Shown here in pieces: positions 51,210 to 60,740 of a stretch of DNA of 64,000 nt. Both the position numbers and the translations under genes were made by a program. The notes under the pieces are model-generated. The model saw only the letters and a list, made by a program, of their open reading frames with translations, did no database searches and was not told the DNA's origin. Within the stretch, counting starts at the first letter, position 1. Each line of letters starts with the position of its first letter. The stretch covers positions 6,390,501 through 6,454,500 of the forward strand of contig NZ_CP148752.1 in the NCBI RefSeq assembly GCF_040448305.1. The letters run 5' to 3'. Source of the stretch: Pseudomonas fluorescens (GTDB taxonomy: Bacteria; Pseudomonadota; Gammaproteobacteria; Pseudomonadales; Pseudomonadaceae).

Positions 51210-52181
51210 TCAGACCGCCATCGGCGCGGTCATCGGCGCGTGGTGTTCGTAGCCTTCCAGCGAAAAATCGCCCGGCTCCACCAGCTCCAGCCATTCCGGC
51301 TGGTAAACACCCGTCTTGGCAAATTCCGGCACACGGTCGGAAATCACCAGTTTCGGCATCGGAAACGGCTCGCGCTTGAGCTGTTCGTTGAGCATGTCCA
51401 GGTGGTTTTCGTAGACGTGGGCATCACCGATGAAATAGGTGAACCAGCGCGGCGTGTAGCCCGTCAGGCGACCGATCAGGCTCAGCAGCGCAGCACCTTC
51501 GGTGAGGTTGAACGGCGTGCCCAGGCCCAGATCGTTGGAGCGGATGTAGAGGGTCAGGGAAATCTCCCTGGTCTCGACATTCGGATGGAACTGGTACAGC
51601 AAGTGGCACGGCGGCAGGGCCATTTCATCGAGCTGAGCGCAGTTCCAGCCGTGGAACAGGATGCGGCGGCTGCCCGGGTCCTTGATGATGGTGTCGACGC
51701 ACTGGCGAACCTGGTCGATGGCCTTGTACAGCACCACGTAGGCCTGGCCGTCCTCCTCGCCTTCGGCAATCTGGCGGTAGCCTTGCTTCAGGGTCTGCTC
51801 GATAGCAGCCGGGTTGCTGACCGGGATCTGCTTGTACGCTGGCCATTTGCGCCATTGCACGCCGTAGATTTCGCCGAGGTCGTCTTCGCCCTGGCGGAAC
51901 GGGTTGGCCAGCCACTGGGCGTTTTCGTTGGCGTTCTGGTCCCAGACCTTGCAGCCCAATGCGCGGAATTCGGCAGCGTTGTTCACGCCACGCAGGAATC
52001 CGCACATTTCGCCGATGGCCGATTTGAACGCCATCTTGCGCGTGGTGATCGCCGGGAAACCTTCCTGCAGGTCATAACGCAGCATCGCACCGGGAAAGCT
52101 GATGGTGTTCACGCCGGTACGGTTGGCCTGTTTGGTGCCGTTCTTGATGACGTGGGCGACCAGTTCGAGATATTGCTTCAT
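51210..52181 (-). CDS. thyA: ThyA thymidylate synthase
   Basis: The 323-residue enzyme makes dTMP from dUMP with methylene-folate. The catalytic cysteine is in LPPCHLLYQF; NRTGVNTISFPG, the SNDLGLGTPFNL motif and YFIGDAHVYENH are also present. It is longer than the 264-residue E. coli form because of an insertion around residues 90-145, as in other pseudomonads. It follows lgt on the same strand, 49 bases away, a common pairing. Confidence 0.95.
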   Translation of the reverse strand: MKQYLELVAHVIKNGTKQANRTGVNTISFPGAMLRYDLQEGFPAITTRKMAFKSAIGEMCGFLRGVNNAAEFRALGCKVWDQNANENAQWLANPFRQGEDDLGEIYGVQWRKWPAYKQIPVSNPAAIEQTLKQGYRQIAEGEEDGQAYVVLYKAIDQVRQCVDTIIKDPGSRRILFHGWNCAQLDEMALPPCHLLYQFHPNVETREISLTLYIRSNDLGLGTPFNLTEGAALLSLIGRLTGYTPRWFTYFIGDAHVYENHLDMLNEQLKREPFPMPKLVISDRVPEFAKTGVYQPEWLELVEPGDFSLEGYEHHAPMTAPMAV

Positions 52182-52230
52182 GAATTACCTGTGTCCTTGA
52201 ACCCGCAACCATCGCTGCGGGGTTCGAATT

Positions 52231-53037
52231 TTATACGGCTGCCGCTGGAGTCGCCGGGGCGCGGTGATACGCCAGCCAGATCAGGAACAGTCCGCCGACG
52301 ATCATCGGCACGCACAGCACCTGGCCCATGGTCAGCCAGTTCCAGGCCAGATAGCCCAACTGTGCGTCCGGTACGCGGACGAACTCGACGATGAAACGGA
52401 AGATGCCATAGAACAGCGCGAACATCCCCGATACCGCCATGGTCGGCCGCGGCTTGCGCGAGAACAGCCAGAGGATCAGGAACAGTGCCACGCCTTCGAG
52501 GGCGAACTGGTACAGCTGCGACGGGTGACGCGCCAGTTGCGCCGGATCGGTCGGAAAGACCATCGCCCACGGCACATCGGTTGCCTTGCCCCACAACTCG
52601 GCGTTGATGAAGTTGCCGATACGTCCGGCGCCCAGGCCGATCGGCACCATCGGCGCAACGAAATCCATCAGCTGGAAGAACGACTTGTTGTTCTTCTTGC
52701 CGAACCACAACGCCGCCAGCATCACACCGATGAAACCGCCGTGGAACGACATGCCGCCCTTCCACACTTCGAAAATCAGCGTCGGGTTGGCCAGGTAAGC
52801 GCCCAGATCGTAGAACAGCACATAACCCAGACGTCCGCCGATGATCACCCCCATCGACATCCAGAACACCATGTCGGAGAGTTTCTCCTTGGTCCAGGTC
52901 GGGTCGAAGCGGTTCAGGCGGCGAGACGCCAGCAGCCAGGCGCCGCCGATGCCGATCAGGTACATCAGACCGTACCAGTGGATTTTCAGCGGACCGATGG
53001 CCAGGGCCACCGGGTCGATCTGCGGGTAAGGCAGCAT
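52231..53037 (-). CDS. lgt: Lgt prolipoprotein diacylglyceryl transferase
   Basis: The 268-residue inner-membrane enzyme adds diacylglycerol to the lipobox cysteine of prolipoproteins. It has about seven membrane segments and the family signature GAGRIGNFINAELWG, with HGGFIGV further upstream. It would process the LaoB-like lipoprotein precursor among many others. Its neighbour thyA follows. Confidence 0.95.
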   Translation of the reverse strand: MLPYPQIDPVALAIGPLKIHWYGLMYLIGIGGAWLLASRRLNRFDPTWTKEKLSDMVFWMSMGVIIGGRLGYVLFYDLGAYLANPTLIFEVWKGGMSFHGGFIGVMLAALWFGKKNNKSFFQLMDFVAPMVPIGLGAGRIGNFINAELWGKATDVPWAMVFPTDPAQLARHPSQLYQFALEGVALFLILWLFSRKPRPTMAVSGMFALFYGIFRFIVEFVRVPDAQLGYLAWNWLTMGQVLCVPMIVGGLFLIWLAYHRAPATPAAAV

Positions 53038-53134
53038 TGCGACTCCTCGTTAGAGTTCAAATCTTAAAAATTCCCGGGCGACGCTGCCACCTCAGGATTA
53101 AGCCAGGATTGCGCTGTGCGTCAGAGCAGATGCT

Positions 53135-53917
53135 TCAGACTAGAAAGTTCAGACCAACGCAGAACAGCAAAGCGGCAAACAGCCGTTTCAGCAACTTTGG
53201 CGACAGGTTGTGGGCCAGTCGCGCACCGAAACGGGCGAACACCATGCTGGTCAGGGCAATGCCCAGCAACGCCGGCAGATAAATGAAACCGAGACTATGG
53301 GCCGGGAGCAATGGATCGTGCCAGCCCAGGATCATGAAACTTAATGCACTGGCCAAAGCAATCGGCAGACCGCAGGCCGATGAAGTGGCCACGGCTTGCT
53401 GCATCGGCACACTGCGCCAGGTCAGGAATGGCACGGTCAACGAACCGCCGCCAATGCCGAAAATCGCCGAAGCCCAGCCAATCACGCTGCCTGCCACGGT
53501 CAGACCGAGTTTGCCCGGCACGGTTCGACTGGCCTTGGGTTTGACCTCCAGCGCCAGCTGAGCGGCGATCACCAGGGCGAATACACCAATGAGCTTCTGC
53601 AGGTTGGGGCCGGAAATCGCTTCGGCCGTCAGCGCGCCGAACCCGGCGCCGACCAGAATACCGACGGTCATCCACATGAAGATCGGCCAACGCACGGCGC
53701 CGCGGCGGTGATGCTCACGTACCGCGTTGACCGAGGTAAAGATGATCGTCGCCAGGGAGGTGCCCACTGCCAGGTGCGTGAGGATCGACGGATCGAACCC
53801 CTGGGCCTTGAAGCTGAACACCAGCACCGGGACGATGATGATCCCGCCGCCCACGCCAAACAGCCCGGCGAGTACACCTGCACAGGCGCCGAGCGCCAGA
53901 TAGAGCAGAAATTCCAT
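53135..53917 (-). CDS. TSUP-family (TauE/SafE-like) membrane permease
   Basis: The 260-residue protein has about eight membrane segments and the two glycine-rich repeats of the family (LFGVGGGIIIVPVL and IFGIGGGSLTVPFL). Members export or import small sulfur-containing or organic anions; the substrate here is unknown. The ATG at 53917 was chosen because translation upstream lacks any hydrophobic or family character. It is upstream of lgt on the same strand, 97 bases away. Confidence 0.87.
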   Translation of the reverse strand: MEFLLYLALGACAGVLAGLFGVGGGIIIVPVLVFSFKAQGFDPSILTHLAVGTSLATIIFTSVNAVREHHRRGAVRWPIFMWMTVGILVGAGFGALTAEAISGPNLQKLIGVFALVIAAQLALEVKPKASRTVPGKLGLTVAGSVIGWASAIFGIGGGSLTVPFLTWRSVPMQQAVATSSACGLPIALASALSFMILGWHDPLLPAHSLGFIYLPALLGIALTSMVFARFGARLAHNLSPKLLKRLFAALLFCVGLNFLV

Positions 53918-54051
53918 GGTCGTCCCGCCCGTATCCCCAAAACCGGAGCGGCATGGTAACGGATGCATGGCCTCAAGCTCCACTGCGCAAGGCGATGGAT
54001 CGATGAGCGATGTCTGCGTAGAGTGAGCAAAAAACACACAAGGACAGCCTG

Positions 54052-54798
54052 ATGTGCCTGATTGTTTTTGCCTGGCGACCGGGTCATGCCCTGCCACTGG
54101 TCGTGGCGGCCAATCGCGATGAATTCTACGCCCGCCCCAGCCTGCCGCTGGCGCCATGGCCCGAAGCGCCGCACGTGCATGCGGGACGCGACCTCGAGGC
54201 CGGTGGCACCTGGCTCGGTGTCGGTGCCAACGGACGCTTTGCGGCGTTGACCAACATCCGCGACCCCCATCGACCGCCGGGGCGCAAGTCTCGTGGGGAG
54301 CTGGTGGCGCGATTCCTCGAGGGCGACTGCTCGATTGATGACTATTTGGCCGACGTTGTCAGACGTTCGCCTGAATATGGCGGTTTCAATCTACTGGTTG
54401 GCAACAGGAACGAGCTCTGGCACTTCAATGCCCGGGAGACGGAAGCCGTGATGCTGCAACCGGGAGTCTACGGCGTGTCGAACGCCGGGCTGGATACGCC
54501 GTGGCCGAAGCTGCTCAAGGCCAAGGCTGCATTGAGCGAGGTGCTGGATGATCCGCAGCCTCAGGCGCTTTTGGCATTATTGAGCGATGCGCAGACCGCG
54601 CCGTTTGCCGAGTTGCCGGATACCGGTGTCGGGCTGGCTACCGAAACATTGCTGTCGAGCGTGTTCATTGCCAGCCAGAGTTATGGAACGCGGGCGAGTA
54701 CGGCGTTGATTGTGCAGGCGGATGGGGCGCTGCATATGGTCGAAAGGAGTTTCGGGCCGTATGGCGGGCATCTTGGGGAAGTGGAGATCAGGTTGTAG
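54052..54798 (+). CDS. NRDE (TANGO2-like) family protein
   Basis: The 248-residue protein opens with MCLIVFAWRPGHALPLVVAANRDEF, which includes the family-defining NRDE and an N-terminal cysteine that could act as nucleophile once Met is removed. GGTWLGVGANGRFAALTN follows. The family is predicted to be Ntn-hydrolase-like; its biological role in bacteria is not clear, though eukaryotic TANGO2 has been linked to haem and lipid handling. It stands alone on the plus strand. Confidence 0.85.
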   Translation: MCLIVFAWRPGHALPLVVAANRDEFYARPSLPLAPWPEAPHVHAGRDLEAGGTWLGVGANGRFAALTNIRDPHRPPGRKSRGELVARFLEGDCSIDDYLADVVRRSPEYGGFNLLVGNRNELWHFNARETEAVMLQPGVYGVSNAGLDTPWPKLLKAKAALSEVLDDPQPQALLALLSDAQTAPFAELPDTGVGLATETLLSSVFIASQSYGTRASTALIVQADGALHMVERSFGPYGGHLGEVEIRL

Positions 54799-54822
54799 TT
54801 GTGTGTTGTCTGGACTGGCCCC

Positions 54823-54897
54823 ATCGTGAGCAGGCTCGCTCCCACAGGGGATTTGCGTCGCTCACAGATCCAATGTAGGAGCGAGCCTGCTCGCGAA
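54823..54897. repeat. Mixed REP doublet, heads inward
   Basis: A TGGG-type arm ATCGTGAGCAGGCTCGCTCCCACA faces a TAGG-type arm TGTAGGAGCGAGCCTGCTCGCGA. It is the only mixed pair seen in the window and lies between convergent NRDE and ptsP genes. Confidence 0.88.
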
Positions 54898-54912
54898 TGG
54901 GGCGCCGCAGAT

Positions 54913-57192
54913 CTAGTGGGGCTTGATCGCTGCCGGATTGATCATCCGCGCCAACCCGAGGTTCTTCAGCGCCAGCTGCAACGAGCTGTGAATCACTTGC
55001 GGGTTGTCGATGGTCATCAGCTCAGCCAGCAATTCCTTGGCCTTGCTCAGGTTGATCTGGCGCAGCATCCACTTCACTTTCGGCAAGTTGGTGGCGTTCA
55101 TCGACAGGCTGTCGAAACCCATCGCCATCAACAGCACGGCCGCCGCCGGATCACCGGCCATTTCACCGCAGATACTCACCGGCTTGCCTTCGGCGTGGGC
55201 ATCACGCACCACGTTCTGCAGCGCCTGAAGCACCGCCGGGTGCAGGTAATCGTAGAGATCGGCCACCCGCGGGTTGTTGCGGTCCACAGCCAACAGGTAC
55301 TGGGTCAGGTCGTTGGAGCCGACCGACAGGAAGTCCACTTGCCGCGCCAGTTCCTTGGTCTGGTACACCGCCGCCGGAATCTCGATCATCACGCCAATCG
55401 GCGGCATCGGTACATCGCAGCCCTCGTCACGCACTTCGCCCCAGGCACGGTGGATCAAGTGCAGGGCTTCCTCCAGCTCGTGGGTGCCGGAAATCATCGG
55501 CAACAGAATGCGCAGGTTGTTCAAGCCTTCACTGGCCTTGAGCATGGCGCGGGTCTGCACCAGGAAAATTTCCGGGTGATCAAGGGTGACGCGAATACCG
55601 CGCCAGCCGAGGAACGGGTTGTCTTCCTTGATCGGGAAGTACGACAGCGATTTGTCGCCGCCGATGTCCAGGGTTCGCATGGTCACCGGTTGCGGGTGGA
55701 ACGCGGCCAGTTGTTCGCGGTAGATCGCCAGTTGTTCCTTTTCGCTCGGGAAGCGCTGGTTGATCATGAACGGCACTTCGGTGCGGTACAGGCCAACGCC
55801 TTCGGCACCACGCTTCTGCGCACGCGCCACATCCGCCAGCAGGCCGGTGTTGACCCACAGCGGCATGCGGTAGCCATCGACCGTCACGCACGGCAGATCG
55901 CGCAGCGCATCCAGCCCCAGGGCCAGTTGCTTCTCTTCCTCGACCACTTCGGCGAACTGCTTGCGCAGCACTTCACTCGGATTGGTGTAGACCTCGCCGT
56001 GGTAACCGTCGACGATCATCTGGATGCCGTCGACCTTGGAGTACGGCAGGTCGACCAGGCCCATCACCGTCGGGATGCCCATGGCGCGGGCGAGGATGGC
56101 GACGTGGGAGTTACCGGAACCGAGTACCGACACCAGGCCGGCCAGCTTGCCCTCCGGCACCTCGCCGAGCATCGCCGGTGTCAGTTCTTCGCTGACCAGA
56201 ATGGTGTTGTCGGGGTAGACCAGGGTTTGCTGACGTTCTTCCTGCAAGTACGCCAGCAGACGCCGACCGAGGTCCTTGACGTCCGAGGCCCGCTCACGCA
56301 GGTAGGCGTCATCCATCAATTCGAAACGGTTAACGTGATCGGTGACCACCTGGCGCAACGCGCCTTGGGCCCACTGGCCGGTCTTGATCACGGTGGTGAC
56401 TTCGCTGCCCAGCGCGGCATCGTCGAGCATCATCAGGTAGACGTCGAACAAGGCCCGCTCTTCGGGGCGCAACTGCGTGGCAAGCTTGGCGGACAAGGTG
56501 CGCATGTCGGCGCGTACGCCTTCGATGGCGGTCTTGAACAGCCCGAGTTCGGCGTCGATATCAGCGATGGCCTTGTCCGGCACCACGTCCAGATCGGCCG
56601 GCGGCAGCATGACCACCGCCGTACCGACTGCCGCACCCGGCGAGCCCGGCACGCCGACGAACTTGGCTTCCTGGATACCTTTGCCCTGACGACCGAGGCC
56701 ACGGATCGAGCCGGTGGCTTCGGCGTGGGCGATAACGCCGGCGAGCTGCGCGCTCATGGTCACGAGGAAGGCTTCTTCCCCTTCATCGAACTGGCGACGC
56801 TCTTTTTGCTGGATGACCAACACGCCGACGACGCGGCGGTGGTGAATGATCGGCGCACCGAGGAACGAGGCGTAACGCTCTTCACCGGTTTCGGCGAAGT
56901 AGCGGTAGCGCGGGTGGTCCGCGGCGTTTTCGAGGTTCAGGGGTTCTTCACGCGTGCCGACCAGACCCACCAGACCTTCGTTGGGGGCCATGCTGACCTT
57001 GCCGATCGAGCGCTTGTTCAAGCCCTCGGTGGCCATCAGCACGAACCGGTTGGTCTCCGGATCAAGCAGGTAGACCGAGCAGACCTGGCTGCCCATGGCC
57101 TCTTTGACGCGCAACACAATAATCCCCAACGCCGCCTTGAGATCCTTGGCGGAGTTAACTTCCTGGACGATCTTGCGCAGCGTATTGAGCAT
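54913..57192 (-). CDS. ptsP: PtsP, enzyme I of the nitrogen phosphotransferase system
   Basis: The 759-residue protein has an N-terminal GAF sensing domain (residues 1-165) and then the PTS enzyme I chain. The phosphorylated histidine is in GSGNSHVAIL (His363), followed by the PEP-binding TIM barrel (DIGGDKSL, MIEIPAAVY and SVGSNDLTQYLLAVDR). It passes phosphate from PEP to PtsO in regulation by nitrogen and carbon status. It lies 22 bases after rppH on the same strand, a conserved pairing. Confidence 0.96.
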   Translation of the reverse strand: MLNTLRKIVQEVNSAKDLKAALGIIVLRVKEAMGSQVCSVYLLDPETNRFVLMATEGLNKRSIGKVSMAPNEGLVGLVGTREEPLNLENAADHPRYRYFAETGEERYASFLGAPIIHHRRVVGVLVIQQKERRQFDEGEEAFLVTMSAQLAGVIAHAEATGSIRGLGRQGKGIQEAKFVGVPGSPGAAVGTAVVMLPPADLDVVPDKAIADIDAELGLFKTAIEGVRADMRTLSAKLATQLRPEERALFDVYLMMLDDAALGSEVTTVIKTGQWAQGALRQVVTDHVNRFELMDDAYLRERASDVKDLGRRLLAYLQEERQQTLVYPDNTILVSEELTPAMLGEVPEGKLAGLVSVLGSGNSHVAILARAMGIPTVMGLVDLPYSKVDGIQMIVDGYHGEVYTNPSEVLRKQFAEVVEEEKQLALGLDALRDLPCVTVDGYRMPLWVNTGLLADVARAQKRGAEGVGLYRTEVPFMINQRFPSEKEQLAIYREQLAAFHPQPVTMRTLDIGGDKSLSYFPIKEDNPFLGWRGIRVTLDHPEIFLVQTRAMLKASEGLNNLRILLPMISGTHELEEALHLIHRAWGEVRDEGCDVPMPPIGVMIEIPAAVYQTKELARQVDFLSVGSNDLTQYLLAVDRNNPRVADLYDYLHPAVLQALQNVVRDAHAEGKPVSICGEMAGDPAAAVLLMAMGFDSLSMNATNLPKVKWMLRQINLSKAKELLAELMTIDNPQVIHSSLQLALKNLGLARMINPAAIKPH

Positions 57193-57214
57193 GGCTCGGG
57201 GTCGAACTCCGTCG

Positions 57215-57694
57215 TCAGTCGCGCGCTAAAAGGCGCGGGGCAAGCTCTTTGAGAGCGCGTCGATACACCTCGCGCTTGAATGTCACCACCTGGCCCAACG
57301 GATACCAATAGCTGACCCAGCGCCAGCCATCGAATTCCGGTTTACCGGTCAAATCCATCCGCACCCGCTGCTCGTTGGAGATCAGGCGCAGGAGAAACCA
57401 TTTCTGTTTCTGGCCGATGCACAGCGGTTGGCTGTGGGTACGTACCAGACGTTGCGGCAAACGATAGCGCAACCAGCCCCGGGTGCAGGCGAGAATTTCA
57501 ACATCTTCGCGCTCAAGGCCCACTTCTTCGTTCAGCTCGCGGTACAAGGCGTCTTCCGGCGTCTCTTCGGGGTTGATTCCCCCCTGCGGAAACTGCCAGG
57601 CATCTTGATTGATTCGGCGAGCCCATAGCACCTGGCCGGCGTCATTCGTCAGAATGATCCCGACATTGGGGCGAAAACCATCGGGGTCGATCAC
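57215..57694 (-). CDS. rppH: RppH RNA pyrophosphohydrolase
   Basis: The 159-residue Nudix enzyme removes pyrophosphate from 5' ends of mRNA, which starts decay. The Nudix box [23 protein letters not shown] is spread over about residues 38-60. The start is GTG at 57694, which gives the standard [12 protein letters not shown]; the frame runs 20 codons further upstream with no likeness. It heads the rppH-ptsP unit. Confidence 0.94.
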
Positions 57695-57837
57695 GGCAAC
57701 AACCTCGCAAACGCATGTCGCCGCATTGTTCCACAAAGGTTGTGAAGGCGGCAACGAAGGTTCCTACCTTATGTGCACTCTTGTGAAAAGACCGTATTCT
57801 TGTCGCCTTTTTACTGACTTTTCAGCGGGTAACTGCA

Positions 57838-58494
57838 ATGCGCCTGGCTTTATTCGATTTGGACAACACCCTTCTGGGCGGTGACAGCGATCACGCCTGG
57901 GGCGATTACCTGTGCGAGCGCGGCTTTCTCGACGCCGTCGCCTACAAGGCACGCAACGATGAGTTCTACCAGGATTACCTGGCCGGCAAACTGGATAACG
58001 CTGCTTACCTGAACTTCTGCCTGGAAGTCCTCGGCCGCACCGAAATGGCCACGCTGGATCAATGGCACAGCGATTACATGCGCGACTGCATCGAACCGAT
58101 CATGCTACCCAAGGCTATAGAACTTTTGGCCAAGCACCGTGCGGCCGGTGACAAACTGGTGATCATCACTGCGACCAATCGCTTCGTCACCGGGCCGATT
58201 GCCGAGCGTCTGGGCGTCGAAACCCTGATCGCCACCGAATGCGAAATGCTCGACGGCCGCTACACCGGGCGCAGCACCGACGTGCCGTGCTTCCGTGAAG
58301 GCAAGGTGACGCGCTTGAATCGCTGGCTGGAGGAAACCGGGTTTACGCTGGAAGACAGCTACTTCTATAGCGACTCGATGAATGATTTTCCGCTGCTGGA
58401 GCAGGTGACCCATCCGGTGGCGGTCGATCCTGATCCGAATCTGCGGGCCGAGGCCAAGAAGCGGGGTTGGCCGGTGATCACTCTGCGCGGCTGA
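57838..58494 (+). CDS. HAD-IB phosphatase, probable histidinol-phosphate phosphatase
   Basis: The 218-residue HAD enzyme has the nucleophile motif FDLDNTLLGGDSD (Asp7, Asp9), the second-motif threonine in IITATNRF and the third-motif acid pair in YSDSMNDFPLL. The gene at this place in P. aeruginosa (PA0335 as I recall) encodes a histidinol-phosphate phosphatase, the penultimate step of histidine synthesis. That assignment is by position and family, not by substrate residues. It diverges from rppH. Confidence 0.8.
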   Translation: MRLALFDLDNTLLGGDSDHAWGDYLCERGFLDAVAYKARNDEFYQDYLAGKLDNAAYLNFCLEVLGRTEMATLDQWHSDYMRDCIEPIMLPKAIELLAKHRAAGDKLVIITATNRFVTGPIAERLGVETLIATECEMLDGRYTGRSTDVPCFREGKVTRLNRWLEETGFTLEDSYFYSDSMNDFPLLEQVTHPVAVDPDPNLRAEAKKRGWPVITLRG

Positions 58495-58500
58495 TTACGC

Positions 58501-58592
58501 CATCGCGAGCAAGCTCGCTCCCACAGGGATCTCTGTCGAACACAAATTTTGTGAACCCCAGAAAAACCTGTGGGAGCGAGCTTGCTCGCGAT
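58501..58592. repeat. REP doublet, TGGG type, heads inward
   Basis: CATCGCGAGCAAGCTCGCTCCCACA faces TGTGGGAGCGAGCTTGCTCGCGA. The centre has CACAAA-T-TTTGTG (58541-58553), identical to the one at 43264. Confidence 0.92.
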
Positions 58593-58614
58593 GGGGTCGA
58601 CTGGGTTTCAAGCC

Positions 58615-59040
58615 TTAAACAGGCTTGGCCCCCATCAACCCGGCAATGGCCACAAGACAGACAAAACTGAACAACGCCAAGGCAAAGGTGAATTTCCCCA
58701 CGCCACCCGGCGCCTTGCGCAGCTTGTTCAGCCGCACCAGCAGCCAGAACCACGCCAGTGCCGCCACCGTGTAAAGCACGCTGGAGGCCAGCAACCAGGT
58801 CTGCCCCAGCGGCCAGCCCATCAGGTGCACCATCCACCAGCCGGTAAACGGCATGCTCAGCAGCGCCAGACCCATCAGCAGCCAGATAAACACTCTTGGC
58901 CGCTGCAAGGTGCGACTACCCGCCGTCGCATCACCTTTGCGCCGCGCAAGCAAAACCCAGACTCCCAGCCCCAGCGCACAAGCCAGCAGTACAACAGTTG
59001 CCACCATGTGCGCCGCTTTCAGGGCAGTTAACGTTTCCAT
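58615..59040 (-). CDS. DUF2269-type small membrane protein
   Basis: The 141-residue protein has four membrane segments (about residues 7-30, 48-70, 82-102 and 115-138), joined by short basic loops. It resembles the DUF2269 family, which has no assigned function. It follows ilvA on the same strand, 40 bases away, so may be co-transcribed with it. Confidence 0.7.
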   Translation of the reverse strand: METLTALKAAHMVATVVLLACALGLGVWVLLARRKGDATAGSRTLQRPRVFIWLLMGLALLSMPFTGWWMVHLMGWPLGQTWLLASSVLYTVAALAWFWLLVRLNKLRKAPGGVGKFTFALALFSFVCLVAIAGLMGAKPV

Positions 59041-59080
59041 TGTCAGATTTCCTTATTGCCTTGCCAGTCAGCGTAGCCGC

Positions 59081-60595
59081 TCAGCCAAGAAACAGCTGAT
59101 AGGCCGGGTTGTCGCTTTCGTCCCAGTACGGGTAACCGATTTCTTCCAGCGCCGCCGGCACCAGGTGGCGCTCGTCGTGGGGCACTTGCAGGCCCGCGAC
59201 GACACGGCCATCGGCCGCGCCATGGTTGCGGTAGTGGAACATCGAGATGTTCCAGCGCCCGCCAAGCTTGTTGAGGAAGTTAAACAGCGCGCCCGGACGT
59301 TCCGGGAATTCGAAACGCAGGATCACTTCGTCGACCACATGCGCCGCACGCCCGCCCACCATGTGGCGGATGTGCAGCTTGGCCAGCTCGTTGTCCGTCA
59401 GGTCCAGCACCGGGAAACCCTGCTCGCTCAGGCTGGCGATCAGCGCGCTGCGCGGGTCGTTTTCCGGGTGGGTCTGCACGCCGACAAAGATGTGCGCTTC
59501 GCTGCCGGTGTTGTAGCGGTAGTTGAATTCGGTGATCTGGCGCTTGCCGATGGCCTCGCAGAACGCCTTGAAGCTACCTGGCTTCTCGGGAATGGTCACG
59601 GCGATGATCGCTTCTCGACCTTCGCCCAGCTCCGCACGCTCGGCGACGTGGCGCAGGCGATCGAAGTTGACGTTGGCCCCGGAGTCGATGGCCACGAAGG
59701 TCTGGCCGCTGACGCCGCGCTGCTCGACATACTTCTTGATCCCGGCCACGCCCAAGGCGCCGGCAGGTTCGGTGATCGAGCGGGTATCGTCGTAGATATC
59801 CTTGATGGCGGCACAGATTTCGTCGGTGCTGACGGTGATCACCTCATCGACATAGTCTTTGCAGATATCGAAGGTGTGCTGACCGATCTGGGCCACCGCA
59901 ACACCGTCGGCGAAGAGGCCTACGGTCGGCAGTACCACGCGCTCGCCAGCCGCCATGGCCGCTTGCAGGCAATTGGAGTCATCCGGTTCGACGCCGATGA
60001 TCTTGATGTCCGGGCGCAGATACTTCACGTACGCCGCGATGCCGGCGATCAGGCCGCCGCCGCCCACCGGGACGAAAATCGCATCCAGCGGCTGCGGGTG
60101 CTGGCGCAGAATCTCCATCGCCACGGTGCCCTGCCCGGCAATGGTGTGGGGATCGTCATACGGGTGAATGTAGACGTAGCCTTTTTCGTCGACCAGTTTC
60201 AGCGAGTAGGCCAGGGCTTCCGGGAACGAGTCGCCGTGCAGCACCACTTTGCCGCCACGGGAGCGCACGCCTTCGACCTTGATCTCCGGGGTGGTCTTGG
60301 GCATGACGATGGTCGCTTTCACGCCCAACACCTTCGCCGCCAGGGCCAGGCCCTGGGCATGGTTGCCCGCCGACGCGGTGACCACGCCGCGAGCGCGTTC
60401 TTCGTCGCTCAACTGGGTCAACTTGTTGTAGGCGCCGCGAATCTTGAACGAGAACACCGGCTGCAAGTCTTCGCGCTTGAGCCAAATGCTGTTGCCCAGC
60501 CGCTCGGAGAGCTGGCGGGCAGTCTGCAGCGGGGTTTCTACGGCAACGTCATAAACGCGCGAGGTGAGGATCTTTTTGACGTACTGTTCAAGCAT
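59081..60595 (-). CDS. ilvA: IlvA threonine ammonia-lyase, biosynthetic
   Basis: The 504-residue PLP enzyme makes 2-oxobutanoate from threonine, the first step of isoleucine synthesis. The PLP lysine is in SFKIRGAYNK (Lys51) and the phosphate loop is PVGGGGLIAG. Two C-terminal ACT-like regulatory domains (about residues 330-500) predict feedback control by isoleucine and valine. It diverges from rpiA. Confidence 0.95.
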   Translation of the reverse strand: MLEQYVKKILTSRVYDVAVETPLQTARQLSERLGNSIWLKREDLQPVFSFKIRGAYNKLTQLSDEERARGVVTASAGNHAQGLALAAKVLGVKATIVMPKTTPEIKVEGVRSRGGKVVLHGDSFPEALAYSLKLVDEKGYVYIHPYDDPHTIAGQGTVAMEILRQHPQPLDAIFVPVGGGGLIAGIAAYVKYLRPDIKIIGVEPDDSNCLQAAMAAGERVVLPTVGLFADGVAVAQIGQHTFDICKDYVDEVITVSTDEICAAIKDIYDDTRSITEPAGALGVAGIKKYVEQRGVSGQTFVAIDSGANVNFDRLRHVAERAELGEGREAIIAVTIPEKPGSFKAFCEAIGKRQITEFNYRYNTGSEAHIFVGVQTHPENDPRSALIASLSEQGFPVLDLTDNELAKLHIRHMVGGRAAHVVDEVILRFEFPERPGALFNFLNKLGGRWNISMFHYRNHGAADGRVVAGLQVPHDERHLVPAALEEIGYPYWDESDNPAYQLFLG

Positions 60596-60695
60596 CGGAA
60601 AGCATCACTGAGCGGGTTGGGCAGGACCAAAGAGTCTAACCCGGCTTTCAGCTGTACGACCACACGAATGCAGAGGTTTCAGCCCCGCTTAGGGC

Positions 60696-60701
60696 TATAA
60701 T
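60696..60701 (+). promoter_or_regulatory. Candidate -10 box for rpiA
   Basis: A perfect TATAAT lies 39 bases before the rpiA ATG in the 145-base gap to the divergent ilvA. No matching -35 hexamer was found at 16-18 bases. Confidence 0.5.
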
Positions 60702-60740
60702 GCCGGCCTTTCGTCCCCTCCTCGGCACCCCGGAGCCCGC

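Noticed and set aside
54799..57252. 817-codon open frame opposite ptsP
   Set aside because: ptsP is unmistakable on the other strand; the plus-strand translation is rich in His, Gln and Val with no motif.
58853..60700. 615-codon open frame opposite ilvA
   Set aside because: ilvA and the DUF2269 gene are clear on the minus strand; this is an antisense shadow.
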